DNA of 64,000 nt from CALITV01 sp964415795 (GTDB taxonomy: Bacteria > UBP6 > UBA1177 > JAKLFG01). The notes under the pieces were generated by a model. The model saw only the letters and a program-made list of their open reading frames with translations, was not told where the DNA came from and did no database searches. The position numbers were made by a program, and so were the translations under genes. The stretch is from NCBI GenBank assembly GCA_964415795.1, contig CAYQBN010000012.1, positions 8,694-72,693 on the forward strand, given 5' to 3'. Shown here piece by piece: positions 1 through 8,761 of this stretch (the stretch's first letter is position 1; each line of letters starts with the position of its first letter).

Positions 1-84
1 GCTTGTCGTCTCCTTAGTTTCTCGCATTATGCCGCCTCCACTCGAGAAACTCAAGAAACGCAGGGGGAATCACCATACCGGCGG

Positions 85-112
85 TTGACTACTCCTCCCC
101 GACCGCTATACT
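85..112 (+). promoter_or_regulatory. Putative housekeeping promoter for the spermidine-synthase-like gene
   Basis: TTGACT at 85-90, a 16-base spacer, then TATACT at 107-112. The start codon is at 138, which leaves a leader of about 18 bases. Bases 1-84, upstream of the promoter, hold no gene I can recognise. Confidence 0.7.
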
Positions 113-137
113 TGTTCGGACCGCGCGAGGGACTGGA

Positions 138-2222
138 ATGAACATCGAAACGAACCGCCAGAGAGCCCACGAAGCCCTTTTCCGAGCAATTGTGTACGCG
201 TTCACTGGAGCCGCCGTGCAGGTGCTCTCGGTGCGCATGCTCTCCTATGTGTTCCCGTTCCAGATGATATTCGCCGTTTCGCTCATCGCCGCATTCTCTA
301 TCTTCTTCAGCGGTCTGGGCGCGCTTTTCGCGCAACGCCTTCGCCTGTTCACCATGCCACTCATGGTGGCAACCGGGATATTGTTCCTCTGTTCGTTTCT
401 CCTCATGGCGTTCGGCTCGTTCCTGCCGAAGCAGGCGATGTTCTCGGTGACGCTCGAACATGTGCTTGCGCTCCTGCCGGCAGGCACCATCGCGACCATT
501 CCGCTCGCCGCCCTCATCGTTGCCGCACCGCTGTTCCTTATGGGGGCCCTTACCGGCGGATTCTATCACACCATTCTCGAGACCGATCGCTCGCTTCTCA
601 AGGCGCTCGTCGCCGGCACCTCTGTCTCCTTTCTCATCGGATATGTCGGCTGTGCGTGGCTTGTCACCCACACCGGTATCTGGAATCTCATCATCGCCGC
701 ATCGGCGATAACCGCCTTTGCCTTTCTGCCGCCTCTCCGTTTCGTCCTTCTTACTGGAACGCTCCTTGTCGCACTTTTCGCCGCCAACCCTGACAAGACG
801 CTCTTCGACCTGTTTGGCCGTGAGCCGCTCATTTGGAGCAGTGGACCCGAACGGACACGCCTCGTCGGTTTCTGGTCTCCCTACGCGCGACTCGATTTCT
901 ATCGGGTCGGTGACCATAAACTGGCCGGCCTTTATAACGGCATTCAGTGGTGGGCGACCGGCGACACCGAACACGACCTTCCGATACGGCGCGAGATCTA
1001 CCGCCACCTCACAGGTGATGTGCTCGTCATTGGATCGGGCGGTGGCCACGGGCTCCTGTCACTCACCACTGCCTCCTCAATAACCGCCGTGGAGCTCGAC
1101 CCGGGCGTGGTCGAGACGCTCAAAGGCCCGCTCGCCGATTACAACGACCGCATTTACCACCGTGTCGAGACCTACGCCATGGAGGGCCGCGCTTTCCTCG
1201 AGACAACTGACCGACAGTTCGATGCAATCATCTACGAGGCACCCGAATTCGTGTTCGCCAACTCGGAGAAGAGTTTCGTGAACATGGAGAACTATCTCTA
1301 CACCGTCGAGGGAATCACACTCGTGTTCGAGCACCTTCGCCCTGGCGGTCTATTCATCATTTATCACACCTACGGCCTCATCCCGACCGAACGGTTCGTC
1401 AAGGCCTACCCGCCCGATGTCCACTGGGCAGTGTTTCGCACGGAGGCAACGATCATCAAGGAGGTGAAGGTGGTCTTTGCCGTCGCTTCGCGCGATGCCG
1501 GTGTCATCAAGCGATGGCGCGGACTGCTGAGCCAGAGTGGTGCCAAAGAGTGGTCGGCAGAACCGGGATTTCTTGCGATACTCGACAAAGCGCGCCCCGT
1601 GACCGACGACCGCCCGCTTCTTCATTTGCGCGATTGGCGTCAGACGATTCCTTTCCTTGCGGCGTTGTTCGTGATAGGAGCGTTTCTTGTCTTTGTTCTC
1701 CTGCGTCACGCTCAACGCCGCCGGATGCTCTTCTTTACGCTCATCGGTATCGGATTCATCTTGACCGAGCTCGCCATCATCAACCTTCTCCGCGCGACGC
1801 TCGGCGGCTATGTCGAAACGAGCGGCGTGGCGATCGGCATGCTTCTCATCGCTACAGCGGGTGGGACAGTGCTCCACGACAAGATACCGCCTCGGCTCCT
1901 TGCTCCGCTCTCTCTTCTCGGCTTCCTCTTGCTCTTTTTGCTGCTTGCCACGACGCCGCCCGCAGCGCCTATTCCGCTGAAAGTCCTTTGGATATGCGCA
2001 GCGGTCGCGATACCCGGTACCGTAATGGGGGTTTTCTTCCCCGCCGGACTTGCCGCCGCCGCTGCCGCCGACTCGGCGACCTGCTATGCGATGGACACTA
2101 TCGGGACTGCGTTCGGTTTCGTCCTGTTCTATCTGCTCATCGCCGCCACCGGATTCTTCGGAGCCATGGCAGCCGCCCTCGTCTGCTATCTCGCCGCCGC
2201 GCTTCTCTTCGCATCGCGATAA
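138..2222 (+). CDS. Integral membrane spermidine synthase-like protein
   Basis: 694 residues. About seven hydrophobic segments (residues 19-215) come first, then a soluble Rossmann-type methyltransferase domain (about 230-490), then six or so more membrane segments to the end. The soluble part has the nucleotide-binding loop VIGSGGGHG and the acidic AVELDP that normally contacts the ribose, as in the spermidine synthase/SAM-dependent fold. The polyamine-site aspartates of true spermidine synthases (D-S/T-D-P type) are not evident; the equivalent stretch reads YEAPEF, so aminopropyl transfer is not assured. Such membrane-fused proteins are commonly annotated as spermine/spermidine synthase-like, with unknown substrate. 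A promoter lies at 85-112, and the radical SAM gene follows after 10 bases, so the two are probably co-transcribed. Fold and topology are confident; the reaction is not. Confidence 0.75.
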   Translation: MNIETNRQRAHEALFRAIVYAFTGAAVQVLSVRMLSYVFPFQMIFAVSLIAAFSIFFSGLGALFAQRLRLFTMPLMVATGILFLCSFLLMAFGSFLPKQAMFSVTLEHVLALLPAGTIATIPLAALIVAAPLFLMGALTGGFYHTILETDRSLLKALVAGTSVSFLIGYVGCAWLVTHTGIWNLIIAASAITAFAFLPPLRFVLLTGTLLVALFAANPDKTLFDLFGREPLIWSSGPERTRLVGFWSPYARLDFYRVGDHKLAGLYNGIQWWATGDTEHDLPIRREIYRHLTGDVLVIGSGGGHGLLSLTTASSITAVELDPGVVETLKGPLADYNDRIYHRVETYAMEGRAFLETTDRQFDAIIYEAPEFVFANSEKSFVNMENYLYTVEGITLVFEHLRPGGLFIIYHTYGLIPTERFVKAYPPDVHWAVFRTEATIIKEVKVVFAVASRDAGVIKRWRGLLSQSGAKEWSAEPGFLAILDKARPVTDDRPLLHLRDWRQTIPFLAALFVIGAFLVFVLLRHAQRRRMLFFTLIGIGFILTELAIINLLRATLGGYVETSGVAIGMLLIATAGGTVLHDKIPPRLLAPLSLLGFLLLFLLLATTPPAAPIPLKVLWICAAVAIPGTVMGVFFPAGLAAAAAADSATCYAMDTIGTAFGFVLFYLLIAATGFFGAMAAALVCYLAAALLFASR

Positions 2223-2232
2223 GAGGTCACCC

Positions 2233-3651
2233 ATGCGTATCGCGCTCATCAATCCATGGGTCCGCGACCCCGTGCCGGGGCCGCTACCGTCGGCGCTCGG
2301 CGAAGGGACCGAGATCATGCCGCCGCTCGGGCTCCTCCATCTCGCCTCATATCTTCGTTTTTTTTCCATCCACCGGGCCATCATCTTGGATGTCCATGCC
2401 GAACGGCTGCCCGAACACCGCTTGACAGAACGCCTCTCTGCGATCGCTCCCGAGGCGGTGGGGATCACCGTGATGACCCATACCCTCCTCGACGCGCTGC
2501 GAACCGCTGAGGTGATTAAAAAGGCGTTTCCTGCCATCCCCGTCATCATGGGAGGCCCCCACCCGTCGCTTTTTCCCGAAGAGACGCTTCGGCAGGAAAC
2601 GGTCGACTTCGTCATCGCCGGCGAAGGCGAGAAGCCGCTTCGTATGCTCCTCGACGCCCTTACGGGAAAGGCATCGTTCGAAACAGTCCCCGGCCTTGGC
2701 CGACGGGAAAACGACCGTTTCGTCACGAACGGCGAGCGGTGGATGGCGGATCCGCTCGACGATCTGCCTCCCCCGGCGTTCGATCTCGTTGATCTCGAAC
2801 GCTACCGTTCGATCTTGGCGAAACGACAGCCGATCGCCAGCCTTGTCACCTCGCGCGGCTGTCCCTTTCGGTGTACGTTTTGTGATCGCCCGCTTCTCAA
2901 AGGGAACCGCTGGCGCGCGCAGAGCCCCGAGCGGGTCATCGCCGACATGAGCACCGCGGTCGATCGGGGTGCGAGAGAGATCGTCTTCTACGACGACACC
3001 TTTACGGTTGACCGCGAGCGAGTGTTTTCCTTCTGCCGGCTCAAGAAGGAGCGTTTCCCGGCACTTCCCTTTTCCATTCGAACCCGCCCCGATCTAGTTG
3101 ACGAGGAGATGCTTACCGTTCTTGCCGACGCGCGCTGTACGGCGATGCACTACGGTATCGAATCGGGCTCGCCGAGGGTGCGCGAACGCCTCGCGAAGAG
3201 CGGTGACATCGAGCACATCGTCTCCGTATGCGCCGCCACCCGTCGCCTCGGCATGCAAACGCTCGCCTACCTGATGATCGGCAACCCCGGTGAAACACCG
3301 GAAGACGTCGCGCTCACCGAGGAGATCATCGCCCGCATAGATCCCGACTATCTCCATCTTACCGTCCTCATGCCGTTTCCCGGAACCCCCCTCTATCGTG
3401 AAATGCTCGAACGCGGTATGCTCCGCGACGATGTGTGGCGCCGTTTCGCTGAAGATCCGTGGCAGGAGTTCAGTCCCCCGCTGTGGGAAGAGCGTCTTTC
3501 ACGCGGCGAACTGCTCTCACTCAGGCGACGGATATACCGGCGATTCTACGGGCGTCCCTCCTACATCTTCCGTCGTCTGCGCGAGGTTTCTTCGCCGCGG
3601 GATCTCCTTGCAAAGATCCGAACGGGGTTTCGTCTCTTCACAACGCGCTGA
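2233..3651 (+). CDS. B12-binding-type radical SAM protein
   Basis: 472 residues, starting at the ATG at 2233 after a GAGGT ribosome-binding site that overlaps the end of the previous gene. The N-terminal half (about 1-160) looks like a cobalamin-binding Rossmann domain (MGGPHPSLFPEE and GEGE segments), but the DxHxxG cobalamin-ligand motif is not intact (DVHAER). The radical SAM domain follows, with the [4Fe-4S] motif CPFRCTFC at about residue 210, an FYDDTF segment and a GIESGS segment. Family members carry out methylations, rearrangements or other radical reactions, often on lipids or secondary metabolites; nothing here fixes the substrate. The pairing with a membrane spermidine-synthase-like protein suggests a shared modification pathway (inference). 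The next gene is convergent, with 69 bases between and no obvious terminator. Confidence 0.85.
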   Translation: MRIALINPWVRDPVPGPLPSALGEGTEIMPPLGLLHLASYLRFFSIHRAIILDVHAERLPEHRLTERLSAIAPEAVGITVMTHTLLDALRTAEVIKKAFPAIPVIMGGPHPSLFPEETLRQETVDFVIAGEGEKPLRMLLDALTGKASFETVPGLGRRENDRFVTNGERWMADPLDDLPPPAFDLVDLERYRSILAKRQPIASLVTSRGCPFRCTFCDRPLLKGNRWRAQSPERVIADMSTAVDRGAREIVFYDDTFTVDRERVFSFCRLKKERFPALPFSIRTRPDLVDEEMLTVLADARCTAMHYGIESGSPRVRERLAKSGDIEHIVSVCAATRRLGMQTLAYLMIGNPGETPEDVALTEEIIARIDPDYLHLTVLMPFPGTPLYREMLERGMLRDDVWRRFAEDPWQEFSPPLWEERLSRGELLSLRRRIYRRFYGRPSYIFRRLREVSSPRDLLAKIRTGFRLFTTR

Positions 3652-3720
3652 CGGAAAAAGGGAGCGGCGCCTCACCGTTGCCGTACTCTCCCCAGAGAGA
3701 GACTCGAGCACCAACTTTCT

Positions 3721-4572
3721 TTATGCCAATAGTGCCGCGAGAGAAACGACCCCGGCGAGAGCGAAGAGCAACCGGTACCGCGCCCGGTGCCGCACAAAAG
3801 CAAAGGAATCACGATCGAGAGAGGAGACGAGTTTCACCGCAGAGACACAGTGCCCAAGTGATGCCGCGAAAAAGGGCACAAGCCGGAGGAAAGGAACTGC
3901 TCTAAAGAATGCCGCAAAAAACAGCACAAACAGCGCAGCGAGAGCGACAGCAAGGTGCACCCACGCCCACCGCTTCAGCCCGAAGCGCACCGCGCCGCTC
4001 ACTAGGCCAGCGGACCGGTCGGCCTCGTGATCTATCGCCTCATGGGTGAGATGACCGGCGGCGAGGAGCAGGGCGAAATAGAACGAAAGAAGGAACGATG
4101 CTCCGGTTGGGTCGCCACTCCACACCCATCCTTGATGGAACTGCACGACGCCGACAAAAACATGCGTGATGGTGCCGGCGACCGGAACATACTTCGTCCC
4201 CCGGCGCGGGAACGAGTAGATACCCCACAAGAGCCACACGAGAAGCGCATACCAGAGGGCACGCGGCGCAACGACAGCGAACAGCGCGCACGACGCCGCA
4301 AGCGTAACGCCCGAAACGAACGCGAAGAGCCGCCGTGAAACGACAGGGGAAAGGGCAAGCCGCGGGTTGGCAAGGTCTTCGGCAAATCCGGCCCAGCTGT
4401 TGAAAGCGTATATCGAGACGATGACCAGATACGAAGCAAGAAAGAAGAGCGCCGCCGGCACCGTGAGAAGCGAGGATCCGTCAGACGCGGAAAACATCGT
4501 CCCGACAAAGGTGAATCCTGCAACGAGCAGTGCCTCAGGCAATCGAAGCGGACGCAGTACACCCATTTCCAT
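3721..4572 (-). CDS. UbiA-family prenyltransferase-like membrane protein (second copy)
   Basis: 283 residues from the ATG at 4572, preceded by GGAG; a second ATG at 4566 is an alternative. Eight or nine hydrophobic helices are predicted by eye. The second UbiA signature is readable (EAIDHEADRSAG), but the first is degenerate: Asn58 is present, while the expected Asp four residues later is Gly62, followed by Glu65/Asp66. UbiA enzymes move a prenyl chain from a diphosphate donor, or use a polyprenyl phosphate as acceptor, inside the membrane. The altered Mg-diphosphate site may mean a different substrate or lost activity. It is the last gene of a block that opens with a canonical UbiA homologue (7301-8125). 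The start lies 2 bases after the stop of the upstream gene, so translation is probably coupled. Confidence 0.75.
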   Translation of the reverse strand: MEMGVLRPLRLPEALLVAGFTFVGTMFSASDGSSLLTVPAALFFLASYLVIVSIYAFNSWAGFAEDLANPRLALSPVVSRRLFAFVSGVTLAASCALFAVVAPRALWYALLVWLLWGIYSFPRRGTKYVPVAGTITHVFVGVVQFHQGWVWSGDPTGASFLLSFYFALLLAAGHLTHEAIDHEADRSAGLVSGAVRFGLKRWAWVHLAVALAALFVLFFAAFFRAVPFLRLVPFFAASLGHCVSAVKLVSSLDRDSFAFVRHRARYRLLFALAGVVSLAALLA

Positions 4573-4574
4573 CC

Positions 4575-6347
4575 TCACTCCGCAAAGCGGAACACGACGG
4601 TATGTGGCCCTTCGAACACCTTGCGCAGAAGCGGCGACGACTCGAGCACCCGAAGACTTACGCGGTCTTTCTTGAGTTCCATGCCCTTGTGATAGACCAG
4701 CACCGTAACGCCATACCGCTTGAGGCGTCCGATCGCCTCCGGCTCGGGCAACCGAACGCTCCAAAGGTAGTAGATGACGCGCGGCGTCGGGAAGTAGCCG
4801 TTGAGCCCGCTCACCGTCGAGTGGCGATGCTGCGACTGCCAGTAGAGATAGATGAGTTCTCGGTTGTACTGGAAGAGCGGGTCCCAACTGCTCGTGAACA
4901 TCGAGACCTCCCGCATCTGGGGACGAGGATCGCCCGCTTTGCGCTCCACGAACTCGCGCGGGTCGAGGCGCTCCCAAAGCGCAAGATCTTCTAAATCCAT
5001 GGTGAAAGTGGTGGGCACATCGAGAAAGACCTCTTCGGGGCCGACCGACGCGGCGAACTCGCGATAGTCAGCGGGGATCGGGATATACTCACCTACCGGC
5101 CAGCGCTTGAAGGGCATCGGGATATTCTCGATACCATGGATGAGGAATGCCCCTGCCGCGACCACGAAAGCGATCGAGCGACGCGTGGCGAGCACCCGTG
5201 AGAATATGCGTTCGAGCGACAAACCGGCGCAGAGCGAGAAGGCGAGAAGCACGAGGAAATAGGCACGGTGAGTGACGCGGAGGTAGGAAAGGATCGGAAG
5301 CCATGTGTAGAATGGATAGAGCGGCGCCGGTGGCATGACCTTCGCCTGCGGGTGGTACATGAAGTTCGGCCCAATGCCGAAGAGAAGGCCGCCGATGATG
5401 ACGAAGAGAAAGAGCATGCGATGCTCGTTCCATCTCCGCAAACCATATAACCCGAGGCCGATGAGAAGAAAGCCGATGAAGTTGCGGTGCCGCACAAAGC
5501 CCCAGTTCTGCGGCAAATCTATGAGATTCCCGTAGAGGAGATTCTCGGGAAGCGCCGCGACGAAGTCGAACGGCATGAGTGAGGTCATCCGCGCTGTATA
5601 GAGGAGTTTGAAGGGGTCGTTGTAATGAAGAAAGAGGAGCGTATTGAGGTAAAAAAGAATATAGGGGAGCGGCAGGGACACATAGAGAGTTACTGCCTTA
5701 CCGATCTGACGCCACGGTATCGGCTCTTTCCTCCACCACGCGAAGAAGAGCAGGATAGCCGTCAAGAGCACCGTTTGATAGACGAACACATAGAGTGAAA
5801 AGTATATCTGAAGACCGCCGAGAGCCATCGCAGCCCATAGCAAGGAAGGGCGACGCTCCCGGAGAAAAAGGATGAGGGACCGCGCCGCCGTCAGCGGGAT
5901 GAAATAGAAATAAATGATCGAATCGTCTATGTGGGCGAAGGTCATGTTGCAACACGAGAACGCGAACCCGGCAAAAAGAGCACCGGGAAATGGTTTCATG
6001 AACAGAAGTGCGAAACGGTAGACCGCCCATGCGGTGAGACCGAAAATGAGCGTCAAATAGAGATAGTAAGTCCAGACATCATCGAGTCCGAACACCTTGA
6101 GCAGCAAAAACAACGCACAGCACCCCGGCGACGCCTCGCCGTAGGAGAACACCTGCGACACCGGATACATCGCAACACCGATCGAGGGATCGAACCATCG
6201 CTCGAACAAGAGACGATACTGATGAGCGAGGGCTATGAGAAGCCATGAGTCACAGTTGCCGGGCAATGCCGCGTTGAGCGGGAACTGAAGAAAGAGAAGC
6301 CCCCCCAAGAGAAGGTACGCAAGGAACACCGTTCCGTCACGCCGCAT
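4575..6347 (-). CDS. Large polytopic membrane protein, GT-C glycosyltransferase-like
   Basis: 590 residues. Around ten to twelve hydrophobic segments fill residues 8-410, followed by a soluble C-terminal domain (about 420-590) rich in aromatic and charged residues. This layout, many helices with extended loops and then a periplasmic domain, is typical of GT-C-fold enzymes that use polyprenyl-phosphate sugars, and of YfhO-like proteins. An early acidic loop (HIDDS, around residue 150) and the segment SYLRVTHRAYF fit that picture. I cannot assign a specific family. It starts 3 bases after the stop of the preceding membrane gene and sits between two UbiA-type genes, which suggests a lipid-linked sugar or glycolipid pathway (inference). 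Confidence 0.6.
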   Translation of the reverse strand: MRRDGTVFLAYLLLGGLLFLQFPLNAALPGNCDSWLLIALAHQYRLLFERWFDPSIGVAMYPVSQVFSYGEASPGCCALFLLLKVFGLDDVWTYYLYLTLIFGLTAWAVYRFALLFMKPFPGALFAGFAFSCCNMTFAHIDDSIIYFYFIPLTAARSLILFLRERRPSLLWAAMALGGLQIYFSLYVFVYQTVLLTAILLFFAWWRKEPIPWRQIGKAVTLYVSLPLPYILFYLNTLLFLHYNDPFKLLYTARMTSLMPFDFVAALPENLLYGNLIDLPQNWGFVRHRNFIGFLLIGLGLYGLRRWNEHRMLFLFVIIGGLLFGIGPNFMYHPQAKVMPPAPLYPFYTWLPILSYLRVTHRAYFLVLLAFSLCAGLSLERIFSRVLATRRSIAFVVAAGAFLIHGIENIPMPFKRWPVGEYIPIPADYREFAASVGPEEVFLDVPTTFTMDLEDLALWERLDPREFVERKAGDPRPQMREVSMFTSSWDPLFQYNRELIYLYWQSQHRHSTVSGLNGYFPTPRVIYYLWSVRLPEPEAIGRLKRYGVTVLVYHKGMELKKDRVSLRVLESSPLLRKVFEGPHTVVFRFAE

Positions 6348-6350
6348 GGT

Positions 6351-7307
6351 TCACCGCCGCATGACCATACGCACCGGCTCCCAAAAGACACCGAGAAGGA
6401 GCACAAGCGCAAAAAACACAAACCATCCTGCATAGACCTTTGCCGCCATCGGGACGGAACGATCGGCAACGAGGAGAGGCATCACCGAACACCAGCCGAG
6501 CGGCAGAAGGACGACAAGAAGATCGGCGATCGCGAGCGGCCGGTCGTGTTGCGGCACGATGAAGAGGATGAAGAATGCGTAGAGCACGACAGCAACGGGA
6601 ATCGCAACGGTAGCGATGCGGGGAAGGCTGGTGCGGCGCCCCCATGCGATGACTTCAGGAAGAAAGAGAAGAAACGAGAGCACCACTATCCCGCTGAGGA
6701 ACTGGAATGCATAGAACTGTTGGGCGTGGAACATCGCCCGGAGGCGAAGAACCGCATCGTGATGCGGCTCCACCGAGAACCAGCAGAGCCCCGCCGTGAG
6801 AAAGGCACCGTAAAATGAGATGATCGTATTAAGAAGCGTCTTGGGAACGCTCCGCGAAAAATACCATGAGAGTACGAGGGTGCCAACAAGGAGCACGAGG
6901 AGTTCAGGGAACATGAAATAGTTCTTCGGATGACCGTAGTGAAGCGTGAGCAGTTCCCGGGCAATCTCGATCGGATCGCGCGATACGAGGTAGTTCATCA
7001 GGAACTCCTGTCCGCTCACCGCGGCATAGAGCGGAGGAATGAAGAGTATCACGCCGCCGAGTGCGAGATACATGATCTTCTCGAAGGGCACCCCGAGGAT
7101 GCGCCGGTAACAGACAGAAAAGAAGAGAAAAACATAGGTGTACCACAACAGGCGGTGCACCGCCGTCATGAGATTATTATTACAGGCAAGTATCTGCATC
7201 TCGACAAAGACGCGTGCACCGGCGATAACCTCGAAAAGGAAGAACATGAGGAGCATCTTCCACGAAAGCGAAAGCCTTTTCCACCGCTCGGCAAGACGGA
7301 CTACCAC
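6351..7307 (-). CDS. Polytopic membrane protein of unknown function
   Basis: 318 residues from a GTG at 7307 that overlaps the stop region of the upstream UbiA gene by 7 bases. About eight hydrophobic segments run the whole length, with short charged loops (for example SRDPIEIARE and EPHHDAVLR). There is no motif I recognise. The tight overlap on both sides places it firmly in the same transcription unit as the two UbiA-like genes and the GT-C-like protein. It could be a partner subunit or a lipid transporter; this is only positional inference. Confidence 0.55.
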   Translation of the reverse strand: MVVRLAERWKRLSLSWKMLLMFFLFEVIAGARVFVEMQILACNNNLMTAVHRLLWYTYVFLFFSVCYRRILGVPFEKIMYLALGGVILFIPPLYAAVSGQEFLMNYLVSRDPIEIARELLTLHYGHPKNYFMFPELLVLLVGTLVLSWYFSRSVPKTLLNTIISFYGAFLTAGLCWFSVEPHHDAVLRLRAMFHAQQFYAFQFLSGIVVLSFLLFLPEVIAWGRRTSLPRIATVAIPVAVVLYAFFILFIVPQHDRPLAIADLLVVLLPLGWCSVMPLLVADRSVPMAAKVYAGWFVFFALVLLLGVFWEPVRMVMRR

Positions 7308-8125
7308 GAGAGCATTCCTCCTATCGCGAGAAACGCGATGAGCGCAAGCGCCGCGAGCGCTCCTCTAATGAGACGAGTATAGATGACTTCCTTCCATGCG
7401 GCAAGAGGCACGAAGAGCCGGTGCCACACAATGAGCGCGATGAGTGCGATCGGAAGCGGTAACGCCAGATCAAGGTCAACGATCCACAACAACGCGCCTC
7501 CTCCGGCGAGCAAGAAAAGCGACACCACCCACAGCACCGACACCGGCAGAACTGCCACCATCGAGGAGCGTCCTCCCAATTGGTCTCCAGCGGCATCGGC
7601 AAGGTCTTTGAAGAGAACGACGCCGGCCGCGATAGGGATAAAGACAACTCCCCGCCAACCGATCGCCGGATCGGCAGTGACAAAAAAGGGATGCATAAGC
7701 CCCCACGCGGTCAGAAGAGCGGCAACAAGGGGAAATCGTTTGAGCGCGAACGGCTGTGCGGAATAGAGAGTACCGAAAAACACCACAAGGAGAGAAAGAA
7801 AGAGAGCATTCCCCCGGAACAGCATGAGCGAGCCGGCAACCGAGGCAAGCGCAAGCACCGCTACCCATATAATCGCGACCTTCATCGACAGGCGTCCCGA
7901 AGGGAGCGGCCGCTCCGGGTGATTCACCGTATCCTCTCTTCGGTCAGTAATGGCATTGAGAGCATAGACATAGTAATAGAGCACCACAGAGACGAATGAC
8001 GCCTTCCCTACATCGCCCAACGCGAACGAACCGTGCGAGAAATACGGCCCCGCGAGAGCGGCACAGAAGGTGATGAAGGCGACATCCAGACGGTAGAGGC
8101 CCAGAACGGCCCCAAGACGGCTCAC
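7301..8125 (-). CDS. UbiA-family prenyltransferase
   Basis: 274 residues from a GTG at 8125. Its first four bases, GTGA, contain the TGA of the upstream DUF1566 gene, which indicates translational coupling. Both UbiA signatures are intact: N57xxTDRRED followed by NHPERPLPSG, and KDLADAAGDQ near residue 180. These acidic residues bind the Mg-diphosphate of a prenyl donor or the phosphates of an activated sugar. The NHPxRPxPSG string resembles the chlorophyll-synthase, geranylgeranylglyceryl-phosphate and decaprenyl-phosphoribose branches of the family rather than haem O synthase; the branch cannot be decided by eye. Eight or nine helices are visible. It opens a four-gene membrane block that closes with a second, degenerate UbiA homologue. 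Confidence 0.85.
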   Translation of the reverse strand: MSRLGAVLGLYRLDVAFITFCAALAGPYFSHGSFALGDVGKASFVSVVLYYYVYALNAITDRREDTVNHPERPLPSGRLSMKVAIIWVAVLALASVAGSLMLFRGNALFLSLLVVFFGTLYSAQPFALKRFPLVAALLTAWGLMHPFFVTADPAIGWRGVVFIPIAAGVVLFKDLADAAGDQLGGRSSMVAVLPVSVLWVVSLFLLAGGGALLWIVDLDLALPLPIALIALIVWHRLFVPLAAWKEVIYTRLIRGALAALALIAFLAIGGMLSW

Positions 8126-8721
8126 CGCTCGCGCACGCACCGCGGAAAGGCGGTGCTTCCCGTGGTGAAGATATCGTAAATGGCCGGCTGGTAGAAATCG
8201 AGGATCCAGTGTTCGTTCTGCGCCGTCGTCACCGGCGAGGTCGACCAGTGAGGCCCGCAGAACCGGTCGTGCCAAACCGTCTCCCAGTAGCATCCCCCCG
8301 GTCCCGGTCCCGTCCCCGGATTCTCGTTGTTCGCACAGGGATGGTCGTTCTCGTCATCGACTCCCTTGTCTTTGCACGCGTATTCGAGGCACTTTTCCGA
8401 CACCTTACAGCGGCCATACTGTTCGACATCGTCGTAGCCCTCGACGATGGTCCGCAGTTCATCTATCGTCGGAAGCCGCCAGTCGGTAAAGCCAGCCCAC
8501 TCGAGATCGGCGCAGTACTGCTCTGCCTTGTCATAGGAAACCTGCTTCAAGTAGGTGATGACATTGCCTTCGGTGTAACTCTGCCACATGAGGCCGGTCA
8601 CCGTGCCCACAATGACCTCTTTTCCGTCTATCGTTTCGGCGGTGAAGGTTTCCTTCCGGTTATCCGGACCGCAAGCGGGGACCACAAGGAACGAAAACAC
8701 GATCAAAAAGAACATCTTCAT
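8122..8721 (-). CDS. DUF1566 (Lcl C-terminal-type) lipoprotein
   Basis: 199 residues from the ATG at 8721, with AAGGA eight bases upstream. A short hydrophobic leader ends in the lipobox-like VVPAC with Cys17, so the protein is probably lipid-anchored. The mature part is one DUF1566 domain: GLMWQ near the start, YCADLEWAGFTDWRLPTIDEL in the middle, and WSTSP, an FPRCVR end and several cysteines that may pair. DUF1566 domains are related to the formylglycine-sulfatase/C-type-lectin-like fold of surface proteins and are abundant in some deltaproteobacterial and environmental genomes; their role is unknown. The gene lies between the GAF-domain gene and the UbiA block and overlaps the UbiA start by 4 bases. 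Confidence 0.75.
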   Translation of the reverse strand: MKMFFLIVFSFLVVPACGPDNRKETFTAETIDGKEVIVGTVTGLMWQSYTEGNVITYLKQVSYDKAEQYCADLEWAGFTDWRLPTIDELRTIVEGYDDVEQYGRCKVSEKCLEYACKDKGVDDENDHPCANNENPGTGPGPGGCYWETVWHDRFCGPHWSTSPVTTAQNEHWILDFYQPAIYDIFTTGSTAFPRCVRER

Positions 8722-8761
8722 GAAAGGATTCCTTGAGAAAAAGATGAATGACACGAGTGTC

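Noticed and set aside
51..1049. Long minus-strand reading frame opposite the spermidine-synthase-like gene
   Set aside because: The translated sequence is rich in Arg, Glu and Gly with no domain, typical of an antisense shadow of a GC-rich coding gene.
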